Shown here: one piece after another, positions 10,254 to 21,889 of the stretch
How positions within the stretch are numbered: position 1 is the first letter of the stretch
Layout of the letters: each line of letters begins with the position of its first letter
Source: Reticulitermes lucifugus
Lineage: Eukaryota > Arthropoda > Insecta > Blattodea > Rhinotermitidae
DNA length: 29,758 nt
Direction: 5' to 3'
Assembly (NCBI GenBank): GCA_026260175.1
Contig: JAKCWW010004036.1
Location: forward strand, 13,988 to 43,745
The notes under the pieces: model-generated
Told to the model about the DNA's origin: nothing
Database searches by the model: none
Seen by the model: the letters and a program-made list of their open reading frames with translations, nothing else
Program-made: the position numbers and the translations under genes

Positions 10254-11289
10254 TCACCACACGTTAGAGCAGGTGTTGGAAATTAACCTTCTTCCACTCT
10301 GACATGCTTGACACCTGATGAACAAATTACTGAAAACTCTTCTTCCACTCTGACATGCTTGACACCTGATGAACAAATTACTGAAAACTCTTAGAAGTTC
10401 TTGTTTATAAACTGTCAGTGCTGTGCATGTGATTAAGTTCCTCCTGTGTGTGTGAATTGTTCTTATATGCATTGTCTTCCAAACTTTCCCACAAAATATG
10501 GTCACATGGCATCAGATGGGGCAAATGATCAAGCCACAAAGGATGACTAATTATATAGTCCCCACAAATGCTATGTAAGGTGGCCACTGAATTATCAGCT
10601 GTATGGGTGATGGCGCCATCTTGCCGAAAACCCCCATATTCCCTCTCCTTGTAACTTAATTTTTTATAAAAATAATGCAAGAAGTCGTCCAATTTATTGT
10701 CCAAAAAGGTGGGTCTGATTATGCTTGTTACATAAACAGCACACCATATTCCAACTTAATGTCATGTAATAGCACTTCATGCATTCATGTTGATTTATGT
10801 GCTGTGCAGTATTTGTTATTTACATGGCCATTTAATTAAACCATGTTTCATATGTACAATCAGTTAACAATGCATAAACTTCACCACTGGACACTGCTTC
10901 ACAGAACCAGTTGCAATACCATAATCTTGCAACACAGTGTGCAGCCAGGAATTTTTACACAACTAAATGTGTATAGGTTCAAACAAAGCTGTTTTCTGGC
11001 TGCATTCCTATGATAACCACCTTAAATATTTTCTTGGAATGCTTCTGATCGTGCTGCAGTATCTTCTAATGCTTCTTCTGAAAGAACATGTCACACCTAC
11101 TGTCACTTCGTCATTAACAAGGAAACATTTTTTCACCAGTCACATTATTGTTGATTTTGAAGGAACTGAAACATTGGGAAACCATCTTCTAAATTTCCTA
11201 TGACATTTTTTGTAGGATTTCTTCCTTATGTAGGTTTCCATAATATCTTCTGTATTATACTGTACTGCATATTCTTGAATAAAAACAAT
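10254..11289 (-). pseudogene. Decayed mariner-like transposase
   Basis: One minus-strand frame can be followed from about 11289 down to 10405 through about ten stop codons. Recognisable blocks are IVFIQEYAVQYN, RRWFPNVSVPSKSTI followed by LVKK, SFRRSIRRYCSTIRSIPRKY, GIWCAVYVTSIIRPTFLDN, YGGFRQDGAITHTADNSVAT, LMPCDHILWESLEDNAYKNN and SHTQEEL. These correspond to the HTH, the second catalytic Asp (in QDGA, near 10618) and the third (in PCD) of Tc1/mariner-superfamily transposases, 38 residues apart. The first Asp position (region VHMKHGL) appears lost. A frameshift near 10400-10440 leads to the C-terminal block NLFIRCQACQSGRR, which is duplicated. No terminal repeats were recognised. It is non-functional. 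Confidence 0.8.
10288..10389. repeat. Perfect 51-bp tandem duplication inside the decayed transposase
   Basis: The unit at 10288-10338 is repeated exactly at 10339-10389, with three further matching bases. On the minus strand it is 17 codons (VFSNLFIRCQACQSGRR), so the duplication is in frame. Perfect identity against the heavily mutated background means it arose long after the element died. Confidence 0.95.
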
Positions 11290-11299
11290 TTACCTCACA

Positions 11300-12293
11300 A
11301 TGAAAAGTGTTGATGTACTGTACTTATATTTGCAAACCACAGAAGAGAGTTTATACATATTACAGCATACAAAACTTGGCTGTCTGCATGGATTACATGA
11401 CCGTGCTGAGATGATGCAATGCAATTTCTGTATGCACAGCAGTAAACACTGGTGGTCTGCGACTCGTGCCGTGGCCATTCAGGTTGTGTTTGGATTATGC
11501 TTTCAACTGAATTCCCTGTAGATGAATGCACCCTGATGATTGAGGAAGTTCCCAAAATGTCTGTACATGTCTATGCTACACATCATCAGTAATCTTCATA
11601 ATGCTAGTTTTATTCTAACCTACTAATGTGAGGTGTGGGACAAGGTTTTTCTTTTACCAGAATATCTACCAACATTGGTTAATGGTAGTGAATCAAAGAC
11701 ATTTCATTTTTCCATTGGATTTTGGTTTTAGGTTTCACAGAAAATGTACTGCCACACACACACACAGGCATGGAAGTAGCACCAAACACTGAATATACAT
11801 TTGAGTGCAAAGTATCTTAGCTTGGGGAAATGCAACTTTCAAACCAGCATTAAGTGGGACTGAGCTTTTTGTAAACTGCAAATCTCTTGTCATATTCTTC
11901 AGGTAGTTTATGTGTAAAGCATGACAAGCCTGCATTAATATCATCCCATCTATTCACCACAACCCAAGTGTGCAAGATCAGTCTGTGAAACACTCAATAG
12001 CTGCGGCTTCTTAGGAAATCATCAGTATGTCCAACTAGCTGAAGCTGATTTGGATATTTACTTGTATTGCCAAGCTGCTCATTCTGAAGAATGGAAGGCA
12101 TTTATTTCTCAAGAGTAAAGAATGCTCAAGTCTTCCCAGCACTAACCACCTGCTGCTTAGGGGGAATGGCATGTCATTCAATTCTGCATTTAGTTCATCA
12201 AGGAAGTAATGTATATGAATTGCTCCTATACTGAGAGTTATTATGCTGATGACATAACTGAATATGATATTTTCCAGTCAACAAAAACACTTT
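11300..12293. other. Intergenic; no gene recognised
   Basis: No conserved coding block was found on either strand. A short phrase CCCTGATGATTGAGGAAG followed by CCCAAAATGTC occurs near 11530-11560. An (AC)n run lies at about 11753-11766. Confidence 0.4.
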
Positions 12294-12323
12294 TAACAAC
12301 AACAACAACAACTACTACTACTG

Positions 12324-12360
<37 letters not shown>

Positions 12361-12361
12361 A
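12294..12361. repeat. (ACA/ACT)n trinucleotide microsatellite
   Basis: About twenty ACN trinucleotides, mostly ACA and then ACT, occur with two interruptions. The encoded poly-Thr reading is a by-product of the repeat. Confidence 0.95.
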
Positions 12362-14157
12362 AGGTGGTTATGTGTTTCTGTTAAAACTGTCATTCGGCCA
12401 CAAACATAAAACATCAATGCAAACTGCTGTACAAGTTATACTTCGTTATTACAGTTTTCTTATCAACTGTTACCATTACTCACTGTAACACCGTGCCACA
12501 TAATGCTTCTTGGTGAATAATGGAGTACAATGTGATACAATCCACCCCATTTTGCATAAGCAAACCAACCCACTTTACTGCCACTCATACCTCTTGCATC
12601 ACAGTTACAAAATAGGAGTACTTTTGAACTCCACAGTGGTGGGAGACTTAAAACCCCTAATTTTCAATAATAAATGGTAATGGAAGGATTATGCTGATGT
12701 TACTGTTATACACAACAATAGAATTACAGAGCTTCTCATGCATATCATAACTTCCCCATAGTGCCTCTGTTGTACAACTGATTTGTGTGCCAGTTCATCA
12801 GCCACAGAATTTATCCATGGGTCTTCAGTTGGACCATCCTGATTTACAGGATAAAGCAGATGACGGTGGTACTCATACAATATAGAGGAACCCTAAATAT
12901 ACATTTTTTTTCAGACTGTTCATGCCCTTGTACTAGGATTTACAAGTGTATTGAACTGTACCATCATAGTGTACAAGACAAGCACAGTGGCAATTTATGC
13001 CCCTTAGGTATGTAAAACCTTAAATGTTTCGGACATTCATCCATCTTCTGGGAAACATATACAGAAATGGTTATTTACCAAGGGTTATTTATTACAGTAC
13101 CATATTTACCCAAATATAATGCAAGAATTTTTTATCATTCATCATGTGAAAAAGTGTGGAAGATTTTATCTCCTGTAGAAGTGAGAACTTATATTACAAT
13201 AAACATCAGTACAATCATTATTATTGTTTTTTCTATAAAATGAGAATATGCAGTAATTTGGTTCTTCTATAAGATCTGTTGGTATCAAGGAAATTACAGA
13301 AATTTAAGTTGTAATTGTCCTGTGCGCTTGATTTACATTACTCTACACAGAAAACAGCTGTGGATTTTTTTCTTTTTCTAAGCATAGGATGAGGTACAGG
13401 TGTTACATGCATCTTCTGATTATTCTTATCTGATTTGTACATGTCCAAAGTGATTACAAATTAGCTGTAGAAGGGCAATATTCCAAGACTTGTGATTATC
13501 GTCCTGTTATATCTATTCACGCACAGGGCTTCATGGGTAGTATCTTATGTCTATTTGCTATATGGAGACGCGCGTGTGTGTGTNGGAGAGAAGAAAAAAG
13601 AAAAGACAGAATTATCATTGGATATTACACAGGTTTTATATAATAAAGTGTCGGAGTATACGTTCTGAAAAACACACCTTGTGAGTGAAGTTTAATTTGA
13701 TGTGCCCTGTCATACACGTGTATTTTAGTGTACACTGTATTATTTTAAGAAGTGCATAAAATTCACCACCAAAATGTTCTTGAATGTGGGTATTGTTTCT
13801 TTTCTGGAGGTACATATGTAATTCTCTGTTACATTCATTTTCCATCCCATTTTTGTAGACACAGTGTTTTCCAGTGTTCTAAATTTAATCATATGAATGT
13901 CCTGTGTTTTGTAAATCTAGTTTTAAAGTGTTTGGCAAATGTACACTTCACTGCAGTCAAGGCATATTAATTTGTATATGGCACTACTGTCAAAATTGGT
14001 GATTTTTAAATTCATTTTAATTATCTTTGGATAGTGTTATTTATGTTGATAGTTACTATGAAGCTGTATCTTTAAATACTTTTGTGAAATTTCTGAGGTA
14101 AGGGCTACTGTAAGTGAAAGGTATGCACATTTTCATTGTAAGGTCCAATTTACATAA
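12362..14157. other. Intergenic; no gene recognised
   Basis: AT-rich sequence with no supportable coding exon. A (GT)n run with an N at 13584 lies at about 13570-13583. The unresolved base sits in the microsatellite and is probably an assembly or base-calling ambiguity. Confidence 0.4.
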
Positions 14158-14159
14158 TA

Positions 14160-14333
14160 CAGTAAAATCTCTATTTAATGAATTGCTGGGGGATTAGAAT
14201 ATATTTCATTAAATCAAGGTTTTCATTAAATGGAGGTTTTCAATTAATATGGAGCTATTGTCGGGACATGAAAAAATCATCACCAAATCCAGGATTTCGC
14301 TAAATGTGGGAACATTAAATTGGGGTTTTACTG
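14160..14333. mobile_element. Pogo/Tigger-like MITE with TA target duplication
   Basis: The left end CAGTAAAATCTCTATTTAAT and the inverted right end CAGTAAAACCCCAATTTAAT match at 17 of 20 positions. Both ends are flanked by TA (14158-14159 and 14334-14335). The 174-bp interior contains repeated CATTAAAT phrases and no coding capacity. CAGTA..CCC ends with a TA duplication are typical of the pogo/Tigger branch of Tc1/mariner. Confidence 0.85.
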
Positions 14334-14480
14334 TAGTTCTTTTGGAAAACAACCGTTTGCTGCTATATGAAGTAGTTTTCATTTCTTCTTTTTTGCTATT
14401 TACATGTCAAGATAACAAATCTAATATGCTTATTTAATGTAATACTTCTGGTTGAATTCCACTTTTGTGTAATGTGTTTC

Positions 14481-14535
14481 CCTGAAGATGGTCGAATGAC
14501 CCAAACAAGTAGAAAATTTTGTTTTAAATAAAGAA
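14481..14535 (+). other. CCCTGAAGATGG...AAATAAA tail motif, possible retroelement or transcript 3' end
   Basis: The phrase CCCTGAAGATGG, then GACCCAAAC, then TTTTAAATAAA resembles a tail often seen at 3' ends of insect retroelement-derived transcripts. AATAAA is at 14527-14532. No associated ORF is left, so this is only a candidate. Confidence 0.3.
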
Positions 14536-14697
14536 GCATAAATTACCATTATGGTTGTAGTATGATGGTATAGTTTTGGATAGTGCATAATGTACAATTC
14601 TGTATCTTAATAATTTAAAAAGCAACTGATATTTGGAGCCACCAGCATTGATATCAAATGACATTGAAAACCAAAATATTTAATTAACCAGGCAGTA

Positions 14698-15134
14698 CAG
14701 CAAAATTCCGTTATGATGACTTGCACATTACAAGACAGATGCTGAATTATGGAATACTGTGGATTATCAGATGGTACCTATAGTGACCCAAGTTCTTACA
14801 GGTATTTTTTGTTACTGCTTCTATATGTGGGCTGTACAAACTAGTCAGAGGATTATTCCATTTGGATATCTCCTTCATCTGCTGGTTCAGGGTCATCAGG
14901 GTTGTCTTCTGGAGCCTTCAGCGTTGAAGAAGTTGATGGGGCAGGAGACAGGTTCAGGACATACCACAACGGTTAATGTACAGACACTCTTGGAGGCCTT
15001 TTTTGAACACGTCCCTGAGATCTGCCTGTTTCATTGATGAAGCTTTAAAACTTCTGTCTTGGGACTACTCTCCTCAAGTGCCGGATTATCGGGATTTCTG
15101 AACTATTGGACGTTCGATTAAAGGAATTTTGCTG
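14698..15134 (-). mobile_element. Internally deleted pogo/Tigger-like element
   Basis: The ends CAGCAAAATTCC (left) and the same 12 bases inverted (right, ending at 15134) are flanked by TA at 14696-14697 and 15135-15136. The subterminal right part contains GGATTATCGGG and GGACGTTCG, phrases typical of Tigger-type termini. On the minus strand, starting near 15035, a short reading begins MKQADLRDVFKK and continues in a shifted frame as an acidic, Pro/Ser-rich stretch with DNPDDPEPADEGD. This looks like the end of a Tigger transposase gene. The 437-bp element is therefore a deletion derivative, not a de novo MITE. Confidence 0.8.
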
Positions 15135-15136
15135 TA

Positions 15137-15613
15137 TTTATCTCATATGATATGCTAAACATTTTAGGTGCTTCTAATATGTCACTTTAATAGGAGATAC
15201 CAATGTTTACAGGGCAGAGATATTTTTGTCTTTGATATGGTAGGAAAGTTCTTCAAACATATCAGTGTGGCTAAAGATACTGATAAGACATTAAGAGAAC
15301 ACTGATTTTGGCATACAGCACACTGTTATAACCGTGCACTTGAAAACTTTGTGATCTACCATAATTATTTTCTCTTTTAATGTACAATGATAACAATTTA
15401 AATGCAATCTCATTTTGTCTTAATAATAGATCAGTTTTACTGAAGTTGTCAATATTTATGTTACACAACCAGCAACACTTTTCATCAGATCCTGTAGAAC
15501 ACTGAACATCAAGAGTCTGTTTGTGTCATATATACTGTCAGAAAACAAAGTTCTTACATGCCTGGGAGATTATTCAGTAGTTGAAAACAATCTTGTTCAT
15601 ATACAATATACCT
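15137..15613. other. Intergenic; no gene recognised
   Basis: AT-rich sequence between two transposon insertions, with no supportable ORF or RNA gene. Confidence 0.4.
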
Positions 15614-15617
15614 TTAA

Positions 15618-15767
15618 CCCTTTGGCGCCAAAAGACGACTGCAGTCGATGTGCAGCATGATGCTGAGTAAATCAAATGTCATCTGAAGTCATTGGCCAAG
15701 AACACAAAGTAATTACAACCTGGTCTCTTGCAGAATATAATGGGCACCTAGTTCCAGCACCAAAGGG
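15618..15767. mobile_element. PiggyBac-like MITE with TTAA flanks
   Basis: The 150-bp element lies between TTAA at 15614-15617 and TTAA at 15768-15771. The left end is CCCTTTGGCGCC and the inverted right end is CCCTTTGGTGCT. A perfect 12-bp palindrome CGACTGCAGTCG lies 18 bases inside the left end. TTAA duplication with CCC-starting ends is the hallmark of the piggyBac superfamily. There is no coding capacity. Confidence 0.85.
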
Positions 15768-15771
15768 TTAA

Positions 15772-17490
15772 CTGGGTTTAGCTTAGTAAGAATTAAAAAA
15801 TTCTACATTCTGTCCACCCTGTGTTTTGTATGGATCATAGAACAAAACAGCTATTACTTCCCTCTACAACATTAACCGACTGGTTTTCATAACCAAGGTA
15901 GAGCATGTTTACTGTACAGAATGAACTGAATCTTTAAATATAATTCACATTAATTTTCATCCAAAGGTTTAATGATATGTATTGAATAGCCCTGGTCACA
16001 TGGAATCCTGGAAATTTACAAGTTGTCACAGACAGTATGAACTACTCTTATCCATTTGTTATCTTGAGCTAAAGACTGAATTCATAAAATTCAACCAATT
16101 TTCTTGAACATGAAAGGGTGTTTCTTATGTGGCACATGTCATTCAGGCATTCCTGTAGTTTGATTTTTGTAAGAACACAGTGTTATCTACCAGTGGTTGA
16201 TGAACCGCAGGTGCCAGGTTGTTGAGTAATTTTGTCATGTTACCTAGTATTTTCAAGAGCAGCAACTCAGCCAGGATACCAGCTATCCTGGCTGAGAATG
16301 TTTGTGGTTTTCCTTAATTCAGACAAATGTCAGGATAGTACCTTGATTAGCCCATGTTCAGAATTCTTTCCCATTTCTCATCCTACTTTCCTACTTTTAA
16401 TGGTATACAGTCTGTGATGTTATAAACCACACAACTGCTTGTCTCTGGTACTGAACAATCTGAACATCAGAATCTTTGTCTAGTTGGCAGTATCTGATTG
16501 CAAGTAAATGGTTGGTAAATGTTTTAGGTGTCACTGGATGGCACTACATTTGGCTTGTGTACTGATTAGAAAGAGCAGGCCAGATTGCACATATCACCTG
16601 CATATTCCGATGGTAAACACCTGTCTAGCTCCTAGTCCCAAAAAAAAAACTGTCATGTTGACAACACATTTTCTTTATAATTCACAGGCATGAGTAGCCA
16701 CCCTGTTATGCTTTATGGTCAATTTATTTTCATAATTCAATATAAATTATGTTCTGCTGTTACCATATCAAAAGGGCCAATGTTCTGTTTGATGTGCTTT
16801 TATACCTGCAGTTTTCATTTATGCACTATATTTATGGTGGGCTTCATGTCAAAAACATTTGGGGTGCATGTGTGGTAGATTATTTGCATCTTCAACACTT
16901 TGTGCTGTGCTGCATTTTGATACCGCCTAATATTTGTCATGTTGGTCATAAATGGGTTAATTCTCTACCTATTTCAGCATGACTGTATGTAACACAATGC
17001 AACTGTTGCCAGTCTGCAGACCTATATACTACCAGTACAAAAATTTTTTCCAATCTAATACTCTATGAGTGGTGTGAAAAGTCAACTAATAAAAGTGGGT
17101 ACTACTGAATATTATAAAACTTGTACTTGAAATCTGGTCAGACATCCATGAACTGCAGAGGATATGCAGTCATGTGCAACAACACACGGGTCATTTGCAT
17201 ATTCAGAGCTGACAGGTGTGTGGTCCAGAGATTGTCTATGTAATTGCATTTTAACTGCACTTTTCCAATTTTATGCAGTATGACATAGAAATTTGAAATT
17301 GTGTGTGTGCAGGCCTCTTGAATTCTCCAGAATGTTTTCCATATGAGAAGCCACTCTACACAATGTTTAAGTTTCCCGAGATACCAACTTTTTCTTGTAG
17401 TATGATAGTGTTCTCAGTTGTTAAGCACAATTTAAATTCTCTCCATGTTTAAAGGGCAATTTAAAACTCATACAGGATGAATGCCAGTGC
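15772..17490. other. Intergenic; no gene recognised, one strong hairpin
   Basis: No conserved coding block was seen. A perfect 13-bp inverted repeat lies at 16266-16296 (listed separately). The string AAATGGGTTAA at 16950-16960 resembles a piggyBac-type right end. Confidence 0.4.
16266..16296. repeat. Perfect 13-bp inverted repeat with 5-base loop
   Basis: CTCAGCCAGGATA (16266-16278), loop CCAGC, and TATCCTGGCTGAG (16284-16296). The stem is perfect and GC-balanced in an AT-rich setting. No U-run follows, and no miRNA-length arms extend from it. Confidence 0.9.
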
Positions 17491-17744
17491 TCTGCTTCAG
17501 TGATACATGTCTCTCTGCCTGCACCATTTTGCTGATCATGAACATGTTTGTATGCTGATGGATGGTCTGTTCTGCCCTCATTATAATACTCACCTCACCA
17601 TTTGCAAAGTCACAGCACCACTTCCACAACTGTTGGACAGACATCACATCTGCACCATATGCAACCACCATCTGTCTGCAGATGTTCATGAGTTCCATGG
17701 TGTACCCACAGGAATTGGACAGCAGCACACTTCTTCCCTTGTTC
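17491..17744 (-). pseudogene. N-terminal fragment of a mariner/SETMAR-type transposase
   Basis: The minus strand begins EQGKKCAAVQFLW, then in a shifted frame continues ELMNICRQMVVAYGADVMSV and WKWCCDFANGEVSI, then HQHTNMFMISKMVQAERHVS. The pattern (AVxFLW..I.R.M...YG...MS...V..W...F..G..S) is the paired HTH of mariner transposases such as the SETMAR module. It carries at least one frameshift and lacks the DDE domain, so it is a dead fragment. Family by recall. Confidence 0.7.
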
Positions 17745-18039
17745 AGTAGGGTTGCCATTTTCCAACTGACACTGCACCAGCCCTGCATTTCCTGCACTGG
17801 GACCATATACCAACATATGACAAAGCAACAGCTTGCTATGATCACTTGTTTCACAGGAATGAAACAGTAAAACTTACTTTCTCACCCTTGTACAGACAGT
17901 ACTCCTTGCCTGTAGCTGAAGGTGGAGCATAGGGCCTAACAATGTTTCTTACAGCAATCTAGTGTAAGTAGTTCACCCATGCTAAGTGGAGTGTTAATAT
18001 GGCTCTGAAAGCCAGGAAGACTTCAGCTGCAACGTAAAA
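17745..18039. other. Intergenic; nothing recognised
   Basis: No coding block, repeat or RNA signal was recognised. Confidence 0.4.
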
Positions 18040-18330
18040 TAGCTGTCCCTAGTTGGACCTTATCCCCCTGAAGGTATCCCTACTTTGATGGAGTGATGGG
18101 GCTTGCATGGTCAAATGATCCTGTGAGCTATGCTGGCAGCAGCGTAGCTACTGGTAGGGTCTCCCATGCCAGACAGGTCAAAGGTGACGATCCAGACAAA
18201 AAGGAATGCCCTGGCCCTCCAGGTTGGGGATTGGGCGTGGGGCCGACAACCTCAACCCATAAGACAGTATTGTTTTGAAGCCTCATGAAATCAAGGAGGC
18301 TAAGGCTTAACTTTGGCTGTAATGCCATTG
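18040..18330 (+). mobile_element. GC-richer repeat fragment, possibly LINE 5' region
   Basis: This stretch is clearly richer in G and C than its surroundings. It reads as YAGSSVATGRVSHARQVKG and DDPDKKECPGPPGWGLGVGP on the plus strand (18093-18278). I recall similar text (GDDPD..GYPGPPGWGLGVG) as a dispersed repeat in insect genomes upstream of LINE ORFs. No reverse transcriptase or endonuclease motif is left, so the assignment is tentative. Confidence 0.4.
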
Positions 18331-20689
18331 CAGCAGCAGCAACAATTGGACCTTATCACAGTTGATCTGGTCATAACAGTGGGCCATAAAGCAAGGCAGA
18401 TTTAATGACTAGGAAGGTCAAAGTGAGTTTCCTAAAGATAAATTATGGTCCAATTACAATGCTAGATCACAGCCTGTAAATTGGGTAACCATATATGAAA
18501 GCCAGTATATTCCCACTACAGGAGGTCTATAATGAATGACCTGAAACACTATTCAAAAATAACTACAGCATTTTAACAATTCTGTTCCATCTCCTTCTGT
18601 GTTTCACATTTGGAAAGCCAATGATACCTCCCTGCAATTCTGGTATCTGATGGGAGACTTTCAATAGTGACATCTGGATGCAGGGTCAGGCTGCAGTTTC
18701 CAAGCACCTGCATGGTTCACTATGAGATTGTGGGATGCTCATACTATGCTATGGTGCGTGTTATGGTCTTTGTACCAGGCTCAGGATTGAACAAGTCTTC
18801 AGTCTAACAAATATGACATACTCCATTTACAATTCAGTCAAATTCTATTAATAAACCAGTGCATGGACCTCAGTCTAAGCAAGTAAAGGATAAGTAACCT
18901 GCTCTTACCTTCCTCATTACACGATGCATCTGCTGCAATGCAATTCACAGATTCAATTTTGTTCCACTGCCATCTTGTAATTACTTCCCAAACATATTTA
19001 TAGGGAACTGCATTTCAATGTTTTATACTACTTTAACATACACACAAAGCTGAACATAATAGCTTCAAGTGTTCAAAAGATAAAAAAATCTCACTTTATA
19101 AATCTGTGTTGCCACCATGTTGAAATGGTTAAACAACAATGTAGATTGCCACAAGACTCTATGTGCTATTGGACAGTATCTCCAAGCCAAGTTTGGTTAA
19201 AATGAGTTCAGGTATTTGGAAGTTTTGGGGGTGTCCGCACATGAACAGAGAGGAAGGCATGGTTAAAACTCACTTGGGCCCACAAAGGCTGTTTGTGGAA
19301 CAGACATGTAAAATAGAACCACAAAGACAGTACCGATTGCATTAAGCCTATTTTCTGTAAAGAAAGTAAGCTAAAAATGCCTGTATACAACAGTGCAGAG
19401 TTAACAGCTCATCATAATCACAAAACATCACATTATGTAAGTTCTACCCTCAATATCAGAATCATCACTGCCCATATTTACCCCAGTGCCCGTTTTCACA
19501 GGATGTTATTGCTTGGGAAGCAAGTGCATGATTCTCTTTATCCCACTGAAACAAACTCAAAACAAGCCCAACTTAACAGCCCTTCATAGATAACATGGAT
19601 AACAAACAGCCTCCAGCACTACATCCTTGCAATTAATGTGCTTAATATAGGACATACAGCAAGAAAACCTCTTCATAGTGAATCTTACCCATATCCCTTG
19701 CACTATTTCTTAGCGACTCACAACAATACATCTGCCACAGCACAACTCCAACACACTAAAATATTATAAACCACACTGTACAAAACTGTTATACTACACT
19801 GAATACAATATTCCATTTCCTACAATGTGTAAGCACACCACTGAATGTTAGCAGTCTCTACTGACTGCTACTAATCGCTAGTTCCCAGTCCCTGTAACAC
19901 TTCACCCTTCACTTCAACTGCATTAAGCATAAAGGTAAAAAATTATGTCTGCTTTCTACAAAAACAAACCCGAGTACTTCCTACACAGTATGTATTCCTC
20001 AAAGTTTGTACACATTAATATAACTTCTACATGCATCATTATCAGTATAAAAAAATTACATTTCATGGTCATAAAATCAGTTTGTGACTAAATATGAAAC
20101 AATGCCCTCAATGATTCTGTGCTACAAGTAGCAGTTTCTTTTGAAGTTGCTTACAGAGTAATTTTCATAATTACAGACAATATCTGGAAGAGTCACTCCC
20201 CCATATATCTTCATGGCATGGTCCTTAATTAAGTACAGAGACATTACCTTTAATGTTACTTATACTCTTGTGATTTGTATAATGATTTCCAAGGCAGAAA
20301 AATGCCTAATTAATAACAGTACCACACAGATTATGAGAGTTTTTATCATTTAATAATAATCGTTTTAAGTCTACTCCTAGGCTGCAATGTAATGTACACA
20401 AAATTAACCGTTTTGCCACTGAAGTCAGTAGGAAGAATACAAAATTGAAATTTGTCTGAACAGACACTGATGAATACTTCATAAATGTGCTCACATAATT
20501 TGAAATGAAAAACATTTTCTAGCAGATACAGGGACATGTACCTCAAGCACACAAATCATGAGAGTTCATAACAGGTACATAACAGACATAATATCAGAGC
20601 ATATAAGTATGCATTTAAATTAAATTTTCACAAGTAATTTTATTTTTAAAGCTGAAGATTATTACTCTTAATTTCTCAATGTGCCACCT
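18331..20689. other. Intergenic; repeat-like but unassigned
   Basis: No host coding exon was recognised. Around 19180-19220 the phrase CCAAGTTTGGTTAAAATGAG, then TTCAGGTATTTGGAAG, resembles a motif widespread in arthropod interspersed repeats (CAAGTTT.ATTAAAATCGGTTCAG). The stretch 19620-19960 is G-poor on the plus strand. Confidence 0.35.
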
Positions 20690-20858
20690 AGTGCATCTAA
20701 AGAGCTTACTGCTAGCAGTAGATTTAAGCTTGTGACATGTGGTAAAATTTAGCAAACTTGACGAAAAAAAAAATATAAATATATAATGAAATGCACTTCT
20801 GTCAAGGGGGGGGGGGCAGCACTCTGTGAATACATTGGGATATCACATGTCTAAAGGG
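20690..20858. mobile_element. Probable decayed relative of the piggyBac-like MITE
   Basis: The right end is AAAGGG followed by TTAA (20859-20862), preceded by GTGAATACATTGGG, which resembles GAATATAATGGG at the same place in the 15618-15767 element. A perfect palindrome TACTGCTAGCAGTA (20707-20720) sits where the other copy has its palindrome. The left TTAA and CCC end are lost, so the left border is a guess. Confidence 0.4.
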
Positions 20859-20862
20859 TTAA

Positions 20863-21889
20863 GACCTGAAATTTTATTCTCTGGTTTTTGACTTACTAAA
20901 AACAAATCCATTACGAAAGTCTCAGTGACTGTCCAACAGAGAACCTAACTGACAGTTAAGTTTCACTCACATAAGAAACAATTTTGAAAGAAAACTCATA
21001 TTTCACATTGCTGCACATGATACTGCTTCAAGGAATGGCATATAACATGCACCACCTTTGTCAGATACATTACAATTGTCACTGCAACAGCATGATCTAC
21101 TTTAAATTGCACAAGTACTGTATTAGCAATGTCACAAAATAATCATTATCCTTAACCCATTTTTAAAAAACATTATACTTCACTATGTTGTATAAAAGAA
21201 AAGACCCTGCATTTGGATATAAAAAAGGATTACACAATTACATCAAACCTTCTGGCTAAACCAAGATGTTACTGAAACCATGCTGTACACAATGTATGGC
21301 TGTAGTTATATTTAAGATTTTCATTTGTGGACAAGGGCTTTCTTTTATACCATACCGGAGAGAAACTGCTTTATAAAAACTAGAAAAAATACAATAAAAT
21401 TGAGAAATAATGGAAAATGAAACTTAAACATTTCATTTTGACCGAGTTTCTAACTATATTAGTTCCAGGCACATCTATTACACTTCTTGCAGGAACGCTT
21501 GAACAGGTACTCGCCATCCTTTGTTAAATCTGAATACTGAATACAAGCACCTTTCTTTACAGAGAAGTACTGCTTGTACCTAACACATCCTTGGCCTCTG
21601 AACTGCACCTGTTTTATGATATGCAATTACCTATCACCATAATTACCATATTTCAGCAAATACAAGCCACATGTTTTTCTTTTTTGAAATCTTTCTCTCC
21701 TGAAACTAGGATGCAGCTTAGAAAATCAGAACAATGTTATAGCAGTGTAGTGAATTGAAAATCGTGTTTTCATTCATTGCAACCTTCCCCTTTGAATTAT
21801 AACATGAGAAATGTTTTGAGTGATAGATTATTGGATATGTTACGTTTTTAAGATCTTACTCACGGCCAGGATCCAGCCAAGGGTCAGTT
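20863..21889. other. Intergenic; nothing recognised
   Basis: No supportable ORF or RNA gene. TTAACCCATTT at 21152-21162 resembles a piggyBac-type left end without a partner. Confidence 0.4.

Noticed and set aside
11140..11203. Plus-strand reading VDFEGTETLGNH resembling a transposase HTH segment
   Set aside because: The minus strand of the same bases continues the long transposase reading (RRWFPNVSVPSKSTI, LVKK), so the plus-strand match is a coincidence of the opposite strand.
12209..12409. Poly-threonine ORF
   Set aside because: It is the translation of the (ACA/ACT)n microsatellite.
17507..17870. Plus-strand ORFs opposite the mariner fragment
   Set aside because: They are shadows of the minus-strand transposase remnant, which alone shows family motifs.
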